Shown in pieces: positions 1 to 12,028 of a DNA stretch of 64,000 bases. The translations under genes were made by a program, and so were the position numbers. The notes beneath the pieces were generated by a model that did not search any database, was not told where the DNA came from, and was given only the letters and a program-made list of their open reading frames with translations. Every line of letters begins with the position of its first letter. The stretch's first letter is position 1. The DNA is from Microvelia longipes. Its lineage: Eukaryota > Arthropoda > Insecta > Hemiptera > Veliidae. The stretch spans positions 47,561,691 through 47,625,690 of the forward strand of contig JACMZG010001908.1 in the NCBI GenBank assembly GCA_018340805.1, written 5' to 3'.

Positions 1-2002
1 AAATTCCAATTTTCAGCATTCAATTCTAAAGCAAACATTTTATGACGCAAATCTACTTTTCTTGACTCTTTGTGGTGCGTCAGTATATACTGACATTTTA
101 CACCATGAATCTGCAGGGAATATCATATTCGCACCCCAAAAATACACCTGGAGCGTAACGGTTGTCACTACCACCTCAGGTGGTTTCTAGAAGGGAACCA
201 CAAAACGAGCTAGACGAGCTAAACGAGCATTATTTTTATTTAAAATAAATATTATTGTCTCTGTCCGCTTGACAGTAAATATAATTACCGAGGTTAAAAA
301 AAATCACATCACAGCCAATAGCATAATATACTATTCGACTAAATTGTTAAACACCAGGAAATATATTTTTACCTTGATTAATAGTAAATACAGCGAGAAA
401 ACGACTTGAATCCTAGAACAGGTTAATTAAGCAGGAAAGATCTTGAAGACCTTTGTATTTGACATTTCCTTAAATTAAAATCCCATTTGTTAGCAATAAT
501 CATTAAGGAAAAAACAGCAAAAAATTCTATGTTAAGTAAGTAGTTCTTAAAAAAATACAAAACTAATACGTGGTAATAATGTATGAATGTTACAATAGCA
601 AGCAACTACAGCTTTGCTCGCTACCGTGACAAAACAAAATTTGACCAAAATAATGAATTGTAAAATTAAATTAAAACCTATTTACAAAATATTAATCCCA
701 GCTATCAACAACAATATTATAATAATATTATAATATTAATATAATAATAATATTATAATATTAATATTATAAACTTCTTAAGAAAGAAACGTCTTTTTTG
801 TAGAATTCCTGTTAATTTGTTCATAGCTTTTTTGTTTTTTTTTATTGTTGCTTTTTAGTAGTGTGATAGTAAGTATTATTTGTCAAGTTTAAAACTTGAA
901 ATTATTGTTTTGTTCCTGTCTTATTATTTTGTACTTTTGTACGTTTTTTGAAATATTTTTTTACTTTTGTTTTTTAGCTTTTCCTGAAGATGATCCTGAA
1001 TTAAAGTCGTTCTTATCCTAAAAGTAATTATTATAAAACAAATACTACTTTAATATTATTTTTAGGTAGTTCGGTTGCGTGATACACGTTTCTTATAATA
1101 GTTAGATACTATTTTAAAATTTTTATTTTTAGTTAGTATTTTCTTGGGTCAGCATGCAAAGTGAAAAAGGCAAAGATCCTAGCAAACGATATTATTAACA
1201 GATGTGAATGATGCGTAAGACCTGTGCGTATTCCAAGACAAGTGATGACGACACAATTGTTGAATAACATTAATGCACAATCATGCTTATGATGATGAAC
1301 ACTTTGTTTGCAGACAAAGAGAAAACAATGGGCTGAAAAGAAAGGCTTTTCTTTTTCAAATAACCGAAAGACTCAATAAAACAGTACATTCAGAAGTTAG
1401 CGCTAAAGAGCCTAATATATTAACAGCTTATGGTATCAGCCTCATTACAAAATATTAATCATACACCAGAGGATATACATCCGGCGATTCCTCATACTAT
1501 TAAAGAATTATGTAAAGTTTTACCTACGGCTGTTAATTGAGTACAGTTTCAGAGAGAAACAAAAATTGGTAAGTAGAAATGGATAGAAATAGCAACGTAT
1601 TATATGTTTTACAACTTTAAAAATCTCAGGCTTCTTAAAAGATTGTAAAATTATTGAAGTTTATATTATTCATGGTTTTAAAAATAATACTAATAAGCCT
1701 CTATTGAGGTATTCGATTTTTTTCTTTATTAGAATGCAAGTCAGCTAATATGTATGAATGAACAAAGCTCAAATAAATGAAGGACTCAGATGAATGGATT
1801 AGTCTGACTCTCTTAGAAATGTCTCCTTGTTTTAGACGACTGACTAAATCAGTGAGGATGCACTGTTTCCGCCTAAAATATGAGCAGAGTTCTCTAGGTT
1901 TCAAAATAAAAGAAAAAAATAAAACATTATATAGTAAATCAAAGTAAGAAATAAGTAAATAAAAGGTAAGATTAAAAATAATAATAATAATAGAAAAAAG
2001 AC

Positions 2003-2180
2003 GTCCGCAACTCTGATATCTTTGTCCGCAACTCTGATATCTTTGTCCGTAAATCTGATATCTTTGTCCGCAACTCTGATATCTTTGTTCGCAATTCTGA
2101 TATCTTTGTTCGCAACTCTGATATCTTTGTTCGCAATTCTGATATCTTCGTCCGCACCTCTGATATTTTCGTCCGCAACT
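2003..2180. repeat. 21-bp minisatellite, about 8-9 copies
   Basis: The unit is approximately GTCCGCAACTCTGATATCTTT, with small substitutions (CCGC/TCGC, AACT/AATT, one TATTTT). The unit length is a multiple of three, so long repetitive frames stay open on both strands (for example repeated ADKDIRV on the minus strand). I treat these as by-products of the repeat, not genes. Confidence 0.85.
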
Positions 2181-2712
2181 GCACTGATCTCAATACACGC
2201 GATTCCGATACTTTTTGAGATCACGTTCGCACGACGGAAACACCAACTAAAATCACGTCCATCCTTCCTCTATGACACAACTTTATTCGCTTATTTTTCC
2301 TTCGAGTATGCATTAAAAGCAACTTTATGAAAATTCTTCATTGAGTTTTGACTAATTAAACAAATTAAACAAGTAAATACATGAAGATAAACAATTTATT
2401 GTGTGAGACAACTAATAAGAAATAGTAAGTATATTTGTTTAGTATGTGTTTGTTCATATCATTGCAATGTAATTAAACATTTAATTAACATCCATTGCTT
2501 ATTTAAATGTTTCTTATGTCAGTTGTTGTTTTTCAGATTATGTTGTTATAAATCTAGGGTAGTAGTGTGGGAAACCAATCTACACGAATTTTGGGAAAAA
2601 CAATCTAGACGACATTTTCAGTCCCTAATATCAAATTTTAAAGATCCTTCTGGTTTTCATAGATTTATAAATACTTATTTCATTCAGGTGCATAAAAGTA
2701 AACTAAAAAAAT

Positions 2713-2797
2713 GAATATCAATTAAATTAACGAAGACTTCAGTCCTTTTTTATTAAAATTTATTCAAAAAAAGTCTTCGTTAATTAATTTGATATCA
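2713..2797. repeat. Hairpin with arms of about 26 bp
   Basis: ATCAATTAAATTAACGAAGA on the left is mirrored by TCTTCGTTAATTAATTTGAT on the right, with one base difference. The arms surround a T/A-rich loop of about 30 bases. It is probably a small MITE or fold-back remnant. Confidence 0.7.
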
Positions 2798-3235
2798 CAA
2801 TTTAAAACAGTCCAAAAAAGCCCTAAAGTTAAAAAAAAGAATGGTTAAACTACATCTGTTAAACCGTTAACTGAATTCTGAATACTATTCAGCAGCTATG
2901 GTCAGCTAATGGATGGAATTTTGTTTACTTTACTTCCGGCGTAATCAGAAGACAAAATCCACGAAAATATGAAAAAAATTGCTCATTCTTGTAATGAACG
3001 ATTCTTTCAGTTTATCAAATGACTGAAGTATGGTAGTGCTAAAAGTTATGCTATAAACAAAATCAATGGAGTATGAAAATAGATTACATAGAGCAGTATA
3101 ATCCAATAATGACAGTACGAGGAAATAATATAATAATATTTTATTCACGTGAATTCTTAATTAAAACATGACACAAATGAGATACAATAAACTGAATTAT
3201 AAACAAAATAAGATTATATATAACACTATTCTGCA

Positions 3236-3250
3236 TATTATATATATATA

Positions 3251-3289
<39 letters not shown>

Positions 3290-3302
3290 TATATATATAT
3301 TT
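3236..3302. repeat. (TA)n microsatellite
   Basis: This is an almost pure alternating TA tract with a few TT interruptions. Confidence 0.9.
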
Positions 3303-3350
3303 CATTATAATCAATTTTATGTAAAATATAAATTATAAAAGGATAAATAC

Positions 3351-3609
3351 CTGAATATAAACCATAAAAGTGCGAACAAGATTCATAACAGTAGAAACTC
3401 TGGCCAGGTGAGCCAGCGTGCATCCTTTCATGTCGAAGACGACGATGTAACCGTCGACAAGGCCGTCTTCACTGATACGGAAATCGTTAAAAGCAAAGAA
3501 TGCTTTGACACACTCGGTCATGTTCAGCTTGGATGGGTCGAGTTCTTTGAGCCGGTATAATATCACTTTGTATTTGTCACCTGTTACCTCGGGAAGGGGT
3601 GCCATCTCC
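3351..3609 (-). CDS. CRAL-TRIO domain protein, internal exon (lipid-binding core)
   Basis: An 86-codon open exon encodes the first half of a CRAL-TRIO (Sec14-like) lipid-binding domain, as in insect alpha-tocopherol-transfer-protein-like or retinaldehyde-binding-like proteins. These cytosolic proteins carry a small hydrophobic ligand. Diagnostic stretches are KYKVILYRLKELDPSKLN, then DGLVDGYIVVFDMKG (the conserved strand with FDMKG) and LARVSTVMNLVRTFMVYIQ. On the minus strand the exon follows a pyrimidine-rich acceptor ending TTGCAG at 3610 and ends at CAG before a GTATTT donor at 3350. It opens with one base of a split codon and closes on a complete codon. An in-frame ATG at 3605 is internal to the family alignment, so it is not the true start. 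The C-terminal exons should lie at lower coordinates; none was found in 1-3350. The family assignment is firm, but the ligand and exact orthologue are unknown. Confidence 0.88.
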
Positions 3610-5024
3610 CTGCAACAAAATTTATTAATATTTAAACTTTAACTCTACTGAATCATTTATACTTTAATTAATTGTATCAATTAAATGTACAATGTACATT
3701 CAACTGAATAAATTTACAAAATAAACTCGTCCGAATTCAAATTATTTGTTGCACTGACGTCGATTTACCTTTTTAGCAACAGGACAACAAAGTTGCGTTT
3801 ACAAACTTAAATCTTCTGAACTTAAATGTAATACGTTAAATAAATAAATAAATAAATAATTTCATTTGCGTATAAGTATTTTTTTACATTTGCAAATCGT
3901 CATAGCATTAAATTTCATTCAGCAGGTATGTATAAAATTTTTGTTTATGTACTTAGAAAAACGTTTTAACACAAGTAATGCGTTGTTTCAAGGACTTACG
4001 TAAAAAGAATACATCAAATAAAATATTTGATGTATATTTAAAGCGAGCGAAGAGAGTATTACCCTTACATAGAGTACATAGGGAAACATTCGCACGCTAT
4101 ACTATTCTAAAGTATAAACTCAAAAAGACTCGCTTCGCTTGCTAGAGTGTGCATGATTAATAATAGACGGTTAAAAGGGCTAAAATGATAAAATTTGCAT
4201 AATTAAAACTAGTGCAAGCAATAGTAGCAACAAATTAACTGGACAAAAAAGCTTAAGATAGAACAAACAGAATGCTTGTCTGTATTAGTTTGTCGTATAA
4301 CTAATGATTGAAAGTGGCATACTACCTCAAAATCAGCGAATTTCCACACAATATATTTTGTGTATCTCTCACAATATATTGTTCCATATATTATATTTAG
4401 TCATTATTAATGTATGTATAGAACAATTATACTTTTTAATAACATTATTGAAACTATGTTATTATATTGTTTTTTAATTAGGTTACCTTATAGAAATTAA
4501 CATCCATGCTCTCCGCTTGGTTAAAAAATATTTCAAAAGAAATCCGCTGACCCAATGTTAGTAAATTTATTTTTAATGTTTTTAAAACTTTTAAACATTA
4601 ATGACTTTTAATAAATCCGTAAAAATACTAAATACTAAAACAGATATAAATAATAAATCAGAAATTAATTTGAGCTTAGTTCGTGAAAGATCGATATTCT
4701 GTTTATCTCTTAGTAGCTGTGAGACTTGGAGATGAGATAAAGTTTGTAAGGAAAAAGTTTAGCTAAGCATTATCTTATTATGTATTCATAAAAGTCAATT
4801 CGCAAGCCCTAACTTTTCCAATGTAAAGCCTCCTCTACTTATTCAATACTTCATTATTAAAATTTATTAAATTATTGTAATCTTTTCATAGAAAAGTCAA
4901 CTTCGAGGAAATAAAAAAAGTTAAAAAGAAAAGTTTTTTAAGCTCGTCTACAATTTTCCTCAAATGTATGGTAAAACCCTAAATGAGTAGTTAGAAATAG
5001 TTTGAATTTGTATAAATGTACTAA

Positions 5025-5114
5025 AATAAAATATATTAATAGTGGTTACTTGTATAAATGTGTGTATAAATGTACTAAAATAAAATATATTAATAGTGGT
5101 TACTTTAATAGTGG
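5025..5114. repeat. Short tandem duplication, two copies
   Basis: The segment beginning TGTATAAATGTACTAAAA and ending TTAATAGTGGTTACTT occurs twice in direct orientation with a short partial copy between. Confidence 0.7.
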
Positions 5115-5420
5115 TTAAAACCGAGGAAATCCTAAGAGATAGAAAAATAAAATTTGACTGACAAGGCAAACCCGAGAAAGAAAAAACCGAAACTTAAGCA
5201 ACAAATGGATTGCTTAGCACAGAAACATGAATTGCAAAGGAAATTCGCCCGGCATTCCTACCACCTCGCCAAAATTATTATTGTTATAGGTTGGACGTAT
5301 TGAGACCAAAATCGTTACGCCCAAAGCATCAGACTGATTAACCATTCTGAGATCGAACGTAGCGGTACGGAAAGTAATAAGACCTTAAAGATTTGGCTAC
5401 TTCGGCCACTATGTCATTTT

Positions 5421-5493
5421 CTGAGGATAAGCAAAGCGAGTCCGAAGTTACGAGGAAAATTTTCGAGGTACAACGTACCCGATATTTAATAAT
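5421..5493 (+). repeat. Dispersed repeat ending in GTACCCGAT
   Basis: This copy reads gcgagtccgaagttacgagg and then ttcgaggtac..cgtacccgat. It is a diverged member of a family also seen near 8088-8128 (inverted), 9964-9990, 11247-11340, 18247-18282 (inverted) and 27709-27735 (inverted). The common core is acgaggaaaagttccgaggt followed by accccgtacccga. I do not recognise a named family. Confidence 0.6.
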
Positions 5494-6687
5494 AGTCTTC
5501 TAATGAGCAAAATACCAAAGTTGTAAGTAAAGTAAATGCTTAACGAAAAAATAAAAATATGATAGAAAATAAAATAGATTTTCAAATCAATATTATTTTA
5601 TTTTTGTTTTAATAAAACAGTTTATTAAAAAGAAATATGTCTGAATAATACTTGATAAGCAAAATCTGACGAAAGAATTTTTTTTCAATTTATTACAAAC
5701 AATTTCTTTAGTTTATGATAATAGGATCAGAGGAATATGAAGTAAAGCAATGAAAAGGCGACGTCGTAAAATAAAAGAAAATCAGGACATCTCATTGCAA
5801 ATATTGACTAGGAACCCTCCTTGAGATGCTTTATCTTGTAATTTGACGAGACCAAGTGATAAAAGCGAATAAGATTCTAAAGGTTATAAAATCCATGTTA
5901 CAGTATAAGCAAGGGATGCTGCAAACATCTTCCTGGTGCTTCAGAAAGGGACTGTGGAGCAAGCGTACTAAAATACAAGAGCATGTAATTTTGAAGGTAA
6001 CCCGGTGCCTTTACTTGTTTCCAATTCTTTCTGTTTTCATTTATTGTTTCTTTTAGAGAGCTTAGGAAAAATAAAAACCCCTAAGCGTTTATTACCTAAA
6101 CCCTTTTAGAGAGAAGTGTTGTAAAATATACTGAAATAGTAGGGAAAATATCAATGTTGCGGAAATTTATTAAGTAGACATGGTGTTTTATGTTTTGTAC
6201 ACTTTCTGTTTCCAATTTCTTTTTAAATTCTTTTATTGGTTTTCTGTAGAGAATATAAGAGGAAGAAAAGACTGTTGTAAAGTGAAATGTGAATTCTTAC
6301 TTTATGGACTATTATTTCCACGAAAAACTTTAGTAAGGAAAGTATCATTAGCTAATAATATCAACAGATTGTAAAACAACTTATGAAAAAAAAAAGATTT
6401 ACTTTTCCTCATTTTCACAGCATGTGTGAAACACATAAAAAAAATTATGTTTCTTTTAAGATTTATATTAATTAAATAAATGAACAGAAAAACATCTAAG
6501 TCACTCAAAAGTTTTAATTAAGTTGAAGAACCGTTCTTTTAGATTGCTGTCAGGTATTTTTTTTAAATATATTCTTTTCTTAAAGAACTAACAAATATAA
6601 ACTTAAGGTAGTAAGAAATAAGAAAACATGGATTTTGGATTTAAAAGTACTGGAAAAAAGGAATTCACTACTTATTATGTATACTTT

Positions 6688-7115
6688 ACATAGCTAGCTT
6701 TCAATCTTAACAGGTCATCATCAGTGCCTAATTAACAATAACTCCACTAATAATACATATTTTACATAGCTAGCTTTCAATCTTAACAGATCATCATTAG
6801 AACCGGCGAGCAACGAAGTGAAGAATCAGGGTACAGCGGTTACAGGTTTATAGATGAGACCGCAGGTCATATCTACATCCACAGGTATCATCCAGAGGTT
6901 TGTTTCTAATCCACTTTAATAATTTACTGTTGTAGATAATAATAAATGAAATAAAGAATGCTATAAAAGTGAAACCTTACTTTATGGACTATTATTTACA
7001 CAACAAATTTTGGTTTGGGTCGGTTACAAACCTCTGGATAACACTGTCTCCTGACTCTTTTTTTCTCAGCTCGCCGGGCTCCAATGATAATTTTTTGTTA
7101 ACATTGAAAGCTGGC
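6688..7115. repeat. Composite inverted-repeat element with hammerhead-like motifs
   Basis: Two minus-strand motif copies lie at about 6690-6735 and 6765-6800, and a plus-strand copy lies at about 7080-7114. The outer arms (tagctagctttcaatcttaa ... gccggcgagc near 6765-6811, and gctcgccggg ... gaaagctggcta near 7068-7114) are inverted. A nested inverted pair, atccagaggtttgt and acaaacctctggat, lies inside. On the minus strand, 6690-6735 reads GGCA CTGATGA, a short stem, then GATTGAAAGCTAGCTATGT. It is related to the 24.7-25.0 kb copies. Confidence 0.6.
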
Positions 7116-7734
7116 TAAATTAAATGTATATCATTATTAAAGAGATGATGTTTTATTTCTAAAGCTAATGAGGTTTAATTACTCTAAGTAAAATTTGGTG
7201 TGCACGATATATTTTATCGATTTCAGCAAAGTTCGAACATTTTACGTGTTACTGATATATAAATATTTACTCTTTTCGGATTTTAGCCAGGATTTTGAAT
7301 GAAGGAGATGACGCGGTAGGGAACTTTTATGACCCCATTGACGTTGTATAAGAAAAAAAGAGCGAACTTAACTTCACATAGTTATAGCAAAAAAGCGCGA
7401 AACGCAGGTTATGTAACAAGGATAGTTGTTCCGCAACTATCTTTCCTGCTTGTCGTTCGTGATTTCAGTTACCTTTTTTAGTTGTTTATTTAATTAAAAT
7501 AAAACACTTAAAAAGTGTATTACTTATTACAATTTGCTTATAACCTTCTCACTAAGCGAAACAATAGGAAACCGTCGGGAGGTAAGTTTGCCTCTGAATG
7601 TAGGACCTGCACAGTTAATATAATGAATGTAAGCATGCGCAATTCAGAGCCAGCCTGTGCAGATTATTTTTGACTCACATTTGTGATTTTTTTCTCAGCG
7701 GGGTCACTTTGAAATATGGCTAATGGGCCTAAAG

Positions 7735-7975
7735 CATCATCCCCATTATACAAGGTCTTAGGCAATCAGGTCCTAGGCTATCCTACTGCAAGGTCCTAGG
7801 CTATCCTTAGGCAATCCTTAGGCAAATCCTTAGGCAATTTAAGCTTAGTAAAGTTAATTAGCAAGGTTAAGCTTAGTTAAGGCAAGTTATCTAAGCTATC
7901 CTAAGTCAAGCTTTCCTAAGGCAATCTTTAGGCTATCCTACTGCAAGGTCCTAGGCTATCAGCTAAAATTTTAGG
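7735..7975. repeat. Degenerate minisatellite of CCTAGG/CCTTAGG units
   Basis: Repeated short phrases such as aggtcctaggctatcc, ccttaggcaat and gctatcctaagtcaagc fill about 240 bp. The block ggctatcctactgcaaggtcctaggctatc is present at both ends. There is no open frame of interest. Confidence 0.75.
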
Positions 7976-8744
7976 TGACCAAAGCATGACCGTTTACATA
8001 AATGATATAAAAGAGTAAAACTCCATGTTTAGCAAAACTTTAATCATAGAGACTTCTTAAACCGCAGTGGAGTAATACTCAATATACAAAAAATCGGGTA
8101 CGGGGTACCTCGGAACTTTTCCTTAACCCAATTATAAAACAAATTGTATTTTTCATCAGAGCAATATTTCCTCCTTTTTATAAAGCAATGAAAGAAAAAT
8201 CCTTTTAAGCATTGTCCGATTATAGGCATTGAACTAAAAAACTATTTCATTAATTTCTTTGTAAAGTCGTCCTTAAAATTATCTTTTGAACTTTTGTTTT
8301 AAAATGCATTGTACATTATTATAAATAAAAATAATAAACCGGTACTTAGTATTCAAGTTTAGAAGCTAAAACTAGGATATGAGTGACAAGGTCTTCCTTT
8401 AGTAACTCGTCAACTTGAACTGGCAAACCTGTATTGCTTAACTTACTCGGTGCTTGGTAAAGTCTGCGCACTTGATTATCTTTATTTTCTTGATTATCTC
8501 TTTTGAAGCTTAGTACTTATATAGCAAGCGTCGAAGTTAGCATGAAGTTTTTATTGGCTCAAACACTGGCACTAACACTACTGAAGCAAAGATGAGTCAC
8601 AAAAATCAAAACTGTATTGGCAAAGGACTTTGGACCAATAATGATCATCATCAGCTTTCTCGTTGAAAATAAAAAAAGACTATGAATACGGCCGCAGTCA
8701 CAAGATACACTATCAGATCACTAAAATTAGTCTGTATTTAATAC

Positions 8745-9190
8745 TGAAAGGAACGAAGAAAAGAGTCTCTCCACAAAACTATTAATTTATTCAAAGCGCT
8801 TTCAACCTACATGAGGCCATCATCAGTGCCAGGAATAATTATAAGAAAACAGCTAAAAGAAAGACATTATAAACGTAAAAAAACTAAATAGAATTAGTAA
8901 TATTCTTCCTCTTCTTTTTCGACTCAACGATGTCGGTGAGCCGTGATAGACTATCACGGCTCACCGACATCGTTGAGTCGAAAAAGAAGAGGAAGAATAT
9001 TACTAATTCTATTTAGTTTTTTTACGTTTATAATGTCTTTCTTTTAGCTGTTTTCTTATAATTATTCCTGGCACTGATGATGGCCTCATGTAGGTTGAAA
9101 GCGCTTTGAATAAATTAATAGTTTTGTGGAGAGACTCTTTTCTTCGTTCCTTTCATTATGAACAACTCCACTAGTGCTCATTCAAAATCA
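8745..9190. mobile_element. Penelope-like element remnant: perfect 205-bp inverted pseudo-LTRs plus 35-nt extension
   Basis: Arms 8745-8949 and 8951-9155 are perfect reverse complements by eye, separated by one base (A8950). A 35-nt tail (9156-9190) follows only the right arm. The whole unit is bracketed by a 12-bp direct repeat, TGTATTTAATAC, at 8733-8744 and 9191-9202, which looks like a target-site duplication. Each arm carries a hammerhead-like motif (plus strand, about 9065-9108). Inverted pseudo-LTRs, a one-sided tail of about 35 nt and hammerhead motifs are known hallmarks of Penelope-like retroelements. No reverse transcriptase ORF remains, so the assignment rests on structure alone. 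The same pseudo-LTR sequence, with the tail, recurs at 11550-11678. Confidence 0.6.
9065..9108 (+). ncRNA. Hammerhead ribozyme-like motif (inverted copy in the left arm)
   Basis: The order is GGCA (stem I strand), CTGATGA box, T, GGCCT-catgt-AGGTT (stem II hairpin), then a GAAA box and GCGCTTTG. Stem II differs from the 24.9-kb copy (GATCT/AGATT) at two pairs in ways that keep pairing, one change being T-A to C-G. The stem III side is not clearly formed here, so activity is doubtful. Confidence 0.35.
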
Positions 9191-9383
9191 TGTATTTAAT
9201 ACCTTACCTAAACGCATCGCCTTACATTTTCCAGGGGCGAACACTGATGTCGTGAGGATGAGCTTATGAGTCCAAAAGCCAGACCTAAAAAATGTAACTC
9301 ATTTTGTACTACTTCAAACCAAATGTTTCTAAAAATATACCTTTAATTATGAATATACCTTTAATGCACTCTGGATAGGCATA

Positions 9384-9845
9384 GTCTGCCTATCCAGAGT
9401 GGATAGGCAGACAATCATATCCCTTCATATGATTGCGCATGCTCAAAATTTTAGAGAATCGCACAAACTCCAGTTTTCTTGTAATAAGTGGTTCCCTCTA
9501 AGTCGTTTGCAAAACATGAAGAGAACTTTTTTTAAAGCTGATAAAATTTCCTATAAAACGATTGTTTTTTCGTCAATATCGGATAAATACAACTAAAGTT
9601 ATGACAATTGTTAAATGGCCAAAAAATGCACAAAAAGCCAATATTTTTCCAACAAAATTCGCTGACTTTCCATAAATTAACCCATTTTTAGTGTTTTGAA
9701 AGAGACATAACATTAGTTGCAGTAATCCGATTTTGATGATTAAACACTCGTTTTATACAAGATTTTATCACCTTTAAAAATGTTCTCTACATGTTTTGCA
9801 CAACATGCGCAATCATATAAAGGGCTCCACTCTGGATAGGCAGAC
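9384..9845. mobile_element. Palindromic MITE with TA target duplications (Tc1/mariner-type insertion)
   Basis: The element starts GTCTGCCTATCCAGAGTGG and ends CCACTCTGGATAGGCAGAC, flanked by TA at 9382-9383 and 9846-9847. The inverted arms extend well inward: gcaaaacatg.agagaac...aaacga on the left is mirrored on the right, giving arms well over 100 bp with mismatches. A second inverted copy of the tip abuts the left end (9369-9382), forming a small hairpin with it. It has no coding capacity. The TA duplication points to mobilisation by a Tc1/mariner-superfamily transposase, but the specific family is not recognised. Confidence 0.75.
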
Positions 9846-11549
9846 TAAGTTTTTTCTTCGCCATTTAATGTATATTTTCATAAATATTTGGTTAGAAGTA
9901 GTAGGAAAAGAGTCACATTTTTTTCAGGCTCTTGGACTATATATAGCAAGTCCGATATGGCAAGGCAAAATTGCAAGGTACCCCGTACTTGTTAATTTTT
10001 TAAAAGGTTGTAAGACTTAAACGATTATAATGTGTTCTGAATCCTTCTTCTTCTTCCGTCTTAACTCAAATATATACAACTAAAACTAAATATTATCCTC
10101 ATACAATTTGAAATTGTCTAATGCAACTGTTTATTCTTTCTGACTACTTAAACAGTCCCAATTTTGATAATGATATCTAAAATTACAGTATATTAAAGTC
10201 TAAGTATACTACTTAGCACTATGTCGTGTGAAAGGAAGAGAATTATTACCAGCCAACACGCGTACCATCTAATTTCCTCTCATATTTAAAATCTTTTTAA
10301 AAGAACACTTCTTTAGCGATTTTTTCTAAAATAAAATCGCTGAAAAAAACTATATAATTTTATTTTTAAATAACAATATGCCGCTAAGTGAATAACGATT
10401 TAATAATTTATGTATTTCCACACCGCAAAAAACTTTGTTAATGTTGTCATACTAAACTGTAATGATAATGTGATATGTTCTGTTGCTTATTCGTTCATTT
10501 CATCAGAACATAAATATACTATATAAGCGCTACTGCATTAGTTCAAAATAAAATTTTAATGTCGAAATAAACATCCTTTTTACACGATTACGTCATGCGT
10601 TTAAAAATGTATTACATTGTGCTAAATAAAACTTTTCCTCTGGAGGGTATGCTAACAAGTTAAAGCGGTGCTTTTGTAAGAATGTTTGCGAATTTTTATA
10701 AAACATAAACTACACTTATTTTTTACTTCAATCATTTATACCATAGGTATATAGGAAAAGTGTGCTTGAAAAATATCCGAAACCAGGATGTCACCGGATT
10801 AATCCATTTCAGGTGTTTTTAAGACCTCCTAAGTGGTTTTCGAAAAGTTTTTTGTCTGTATGTGCGTGTATCTGTTATCATCGTAGCTCCAAGTGTATTT
10901 ATGCTAGAGAGTTAAAATATTGTACAAAAATCAATTGTGCTATTCAGGAAATATTTTTATGACGTCACTAAACTGCAATAATGACTCAACAAAGCGTTAG
11001 TTCAATTTTTATCAAATGACATGGTACGTTTTATAAAAAAACTATAAAAAATAGGAAAATAATCTAATTGAGTTGAAATTTGGTACAAGTTTATACCATT
11101 ACGTAATATATAAATATACCAAGTATCGTTTTAATAAACAAGTATATCTTATGATTTTTGAAGAATCATAAATATTATGCAGCATTGAGCGTGGTCAGTG
11201 CTGTATGGGTGGCCGCTGAGAGTGAAACGGATGTATTTATAATCTGAGGACGAGCTAAGCGAGTCCTATGTAGGGAGGATTAGTGATGCGAATCCGATAT
11301 AACGAGGAAAAGTTCCGAGGTACCCCAGGCCCGATTTTTTATAATAATCTTTATCTGTATATATAATATAAAGTTTTTACAATACGTAATTAGAGAAAAA
11401 GAGGTGTTAAGACTCTTGGGCGCTACTTAGCGTCGCCGCTAAGGGCCGATTAGTAGCGAAACCATGTGGGGTCACATGGTTACTGCCCTTAATCAGTTGG
11501 CTGCATTAGTACTTTTGTAGTACAAGAGAATTAGTCGAAAAACGTAATT

Positions 11550-11678
11550 GGTTTGATTTTGAATAAGCACTAGTGGAGTTGTTCATAATGAAAGGAACGA
11601 AAAAAAGAGTCTCTCCACAAACTATAAATTTATTCAAAGGGCTTTCAACCTACATGAGGCCATCATCAGTGCCTGTAG
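11550..11678 (-). mobile_element. Penelope-like pseudo-LTR fragment (second copy of the 8.7-kb family)
   Basis: Minus-strand similarity to the right arm of 8745-9190 runs from the hammerhead-like box (GGCACTGATGATGGCCTCAT at about 11660-11675) through GAGAGACTC and TCGTTCCTTTCATTATG into the same tail (AACAACTCCACTAGTGCT, then ATTCAAAATCA). The shared end of the tail supports a defined element boundary. The other side fades into A-rich DNA near 11680. Confidence 0.6.
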
Positions 11679-12028
11679 AAATAAGTAAAAATAATAAAAA
11701 GTTAAAAACAGTTATAAATGTATAAAAAACAAAACAAACAACAGTAAAGACAATAAAATACATTTAAAAAAATAAAGTAGAGTAAAGTAATAAACCCCAA
11801 ATGACAAAAATTAATTTTTAATGATTAATTTTTACGGTAGACGCATAGTAATTTGGAATTTTTTGGCTCATATAGTGCAATCGCATTAGTAGAGTTAAAT
11901 ATAATTATTGTTATATTCAAAAAATAAATAAATCGAATTTAAAATATGAAGAGTAATTTGGTCGCGAGGTAAACAGAATCAAGGAAAAACAAGATAATAA
12001 ATGTTTTATTCTTTTTTCGATTTAAAAT

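Larger units (their letters stand above)
1..3350. other. AT-rich non-coding DNA downstream of (or within) the CRAL-TRIO gene
   Basis: No exon with family similarity was seen on either strand. The region contains a piece of the SINE-like repeat near 110-210 (accacctcaggtggt hairpin and gagcgtaacggt), a TA/ATA-rich patch near 715-775, a 21-bp minisatellite (2003-2180), a hairpin (2713-2797) and a TA microsatellite (3236-3300). Because the last known exon ends with a donor site, this stretch is probably intron. Confidence 0.5.

Noticed and set aside
1901..2330. Long frames on both strands with repeated ADKDIRV or LISLSAT peptides
   Set aside because: They are produced by the 21-bp minisatellite, whose period keeps all frames open; no start, domain or flanking coding sequence.
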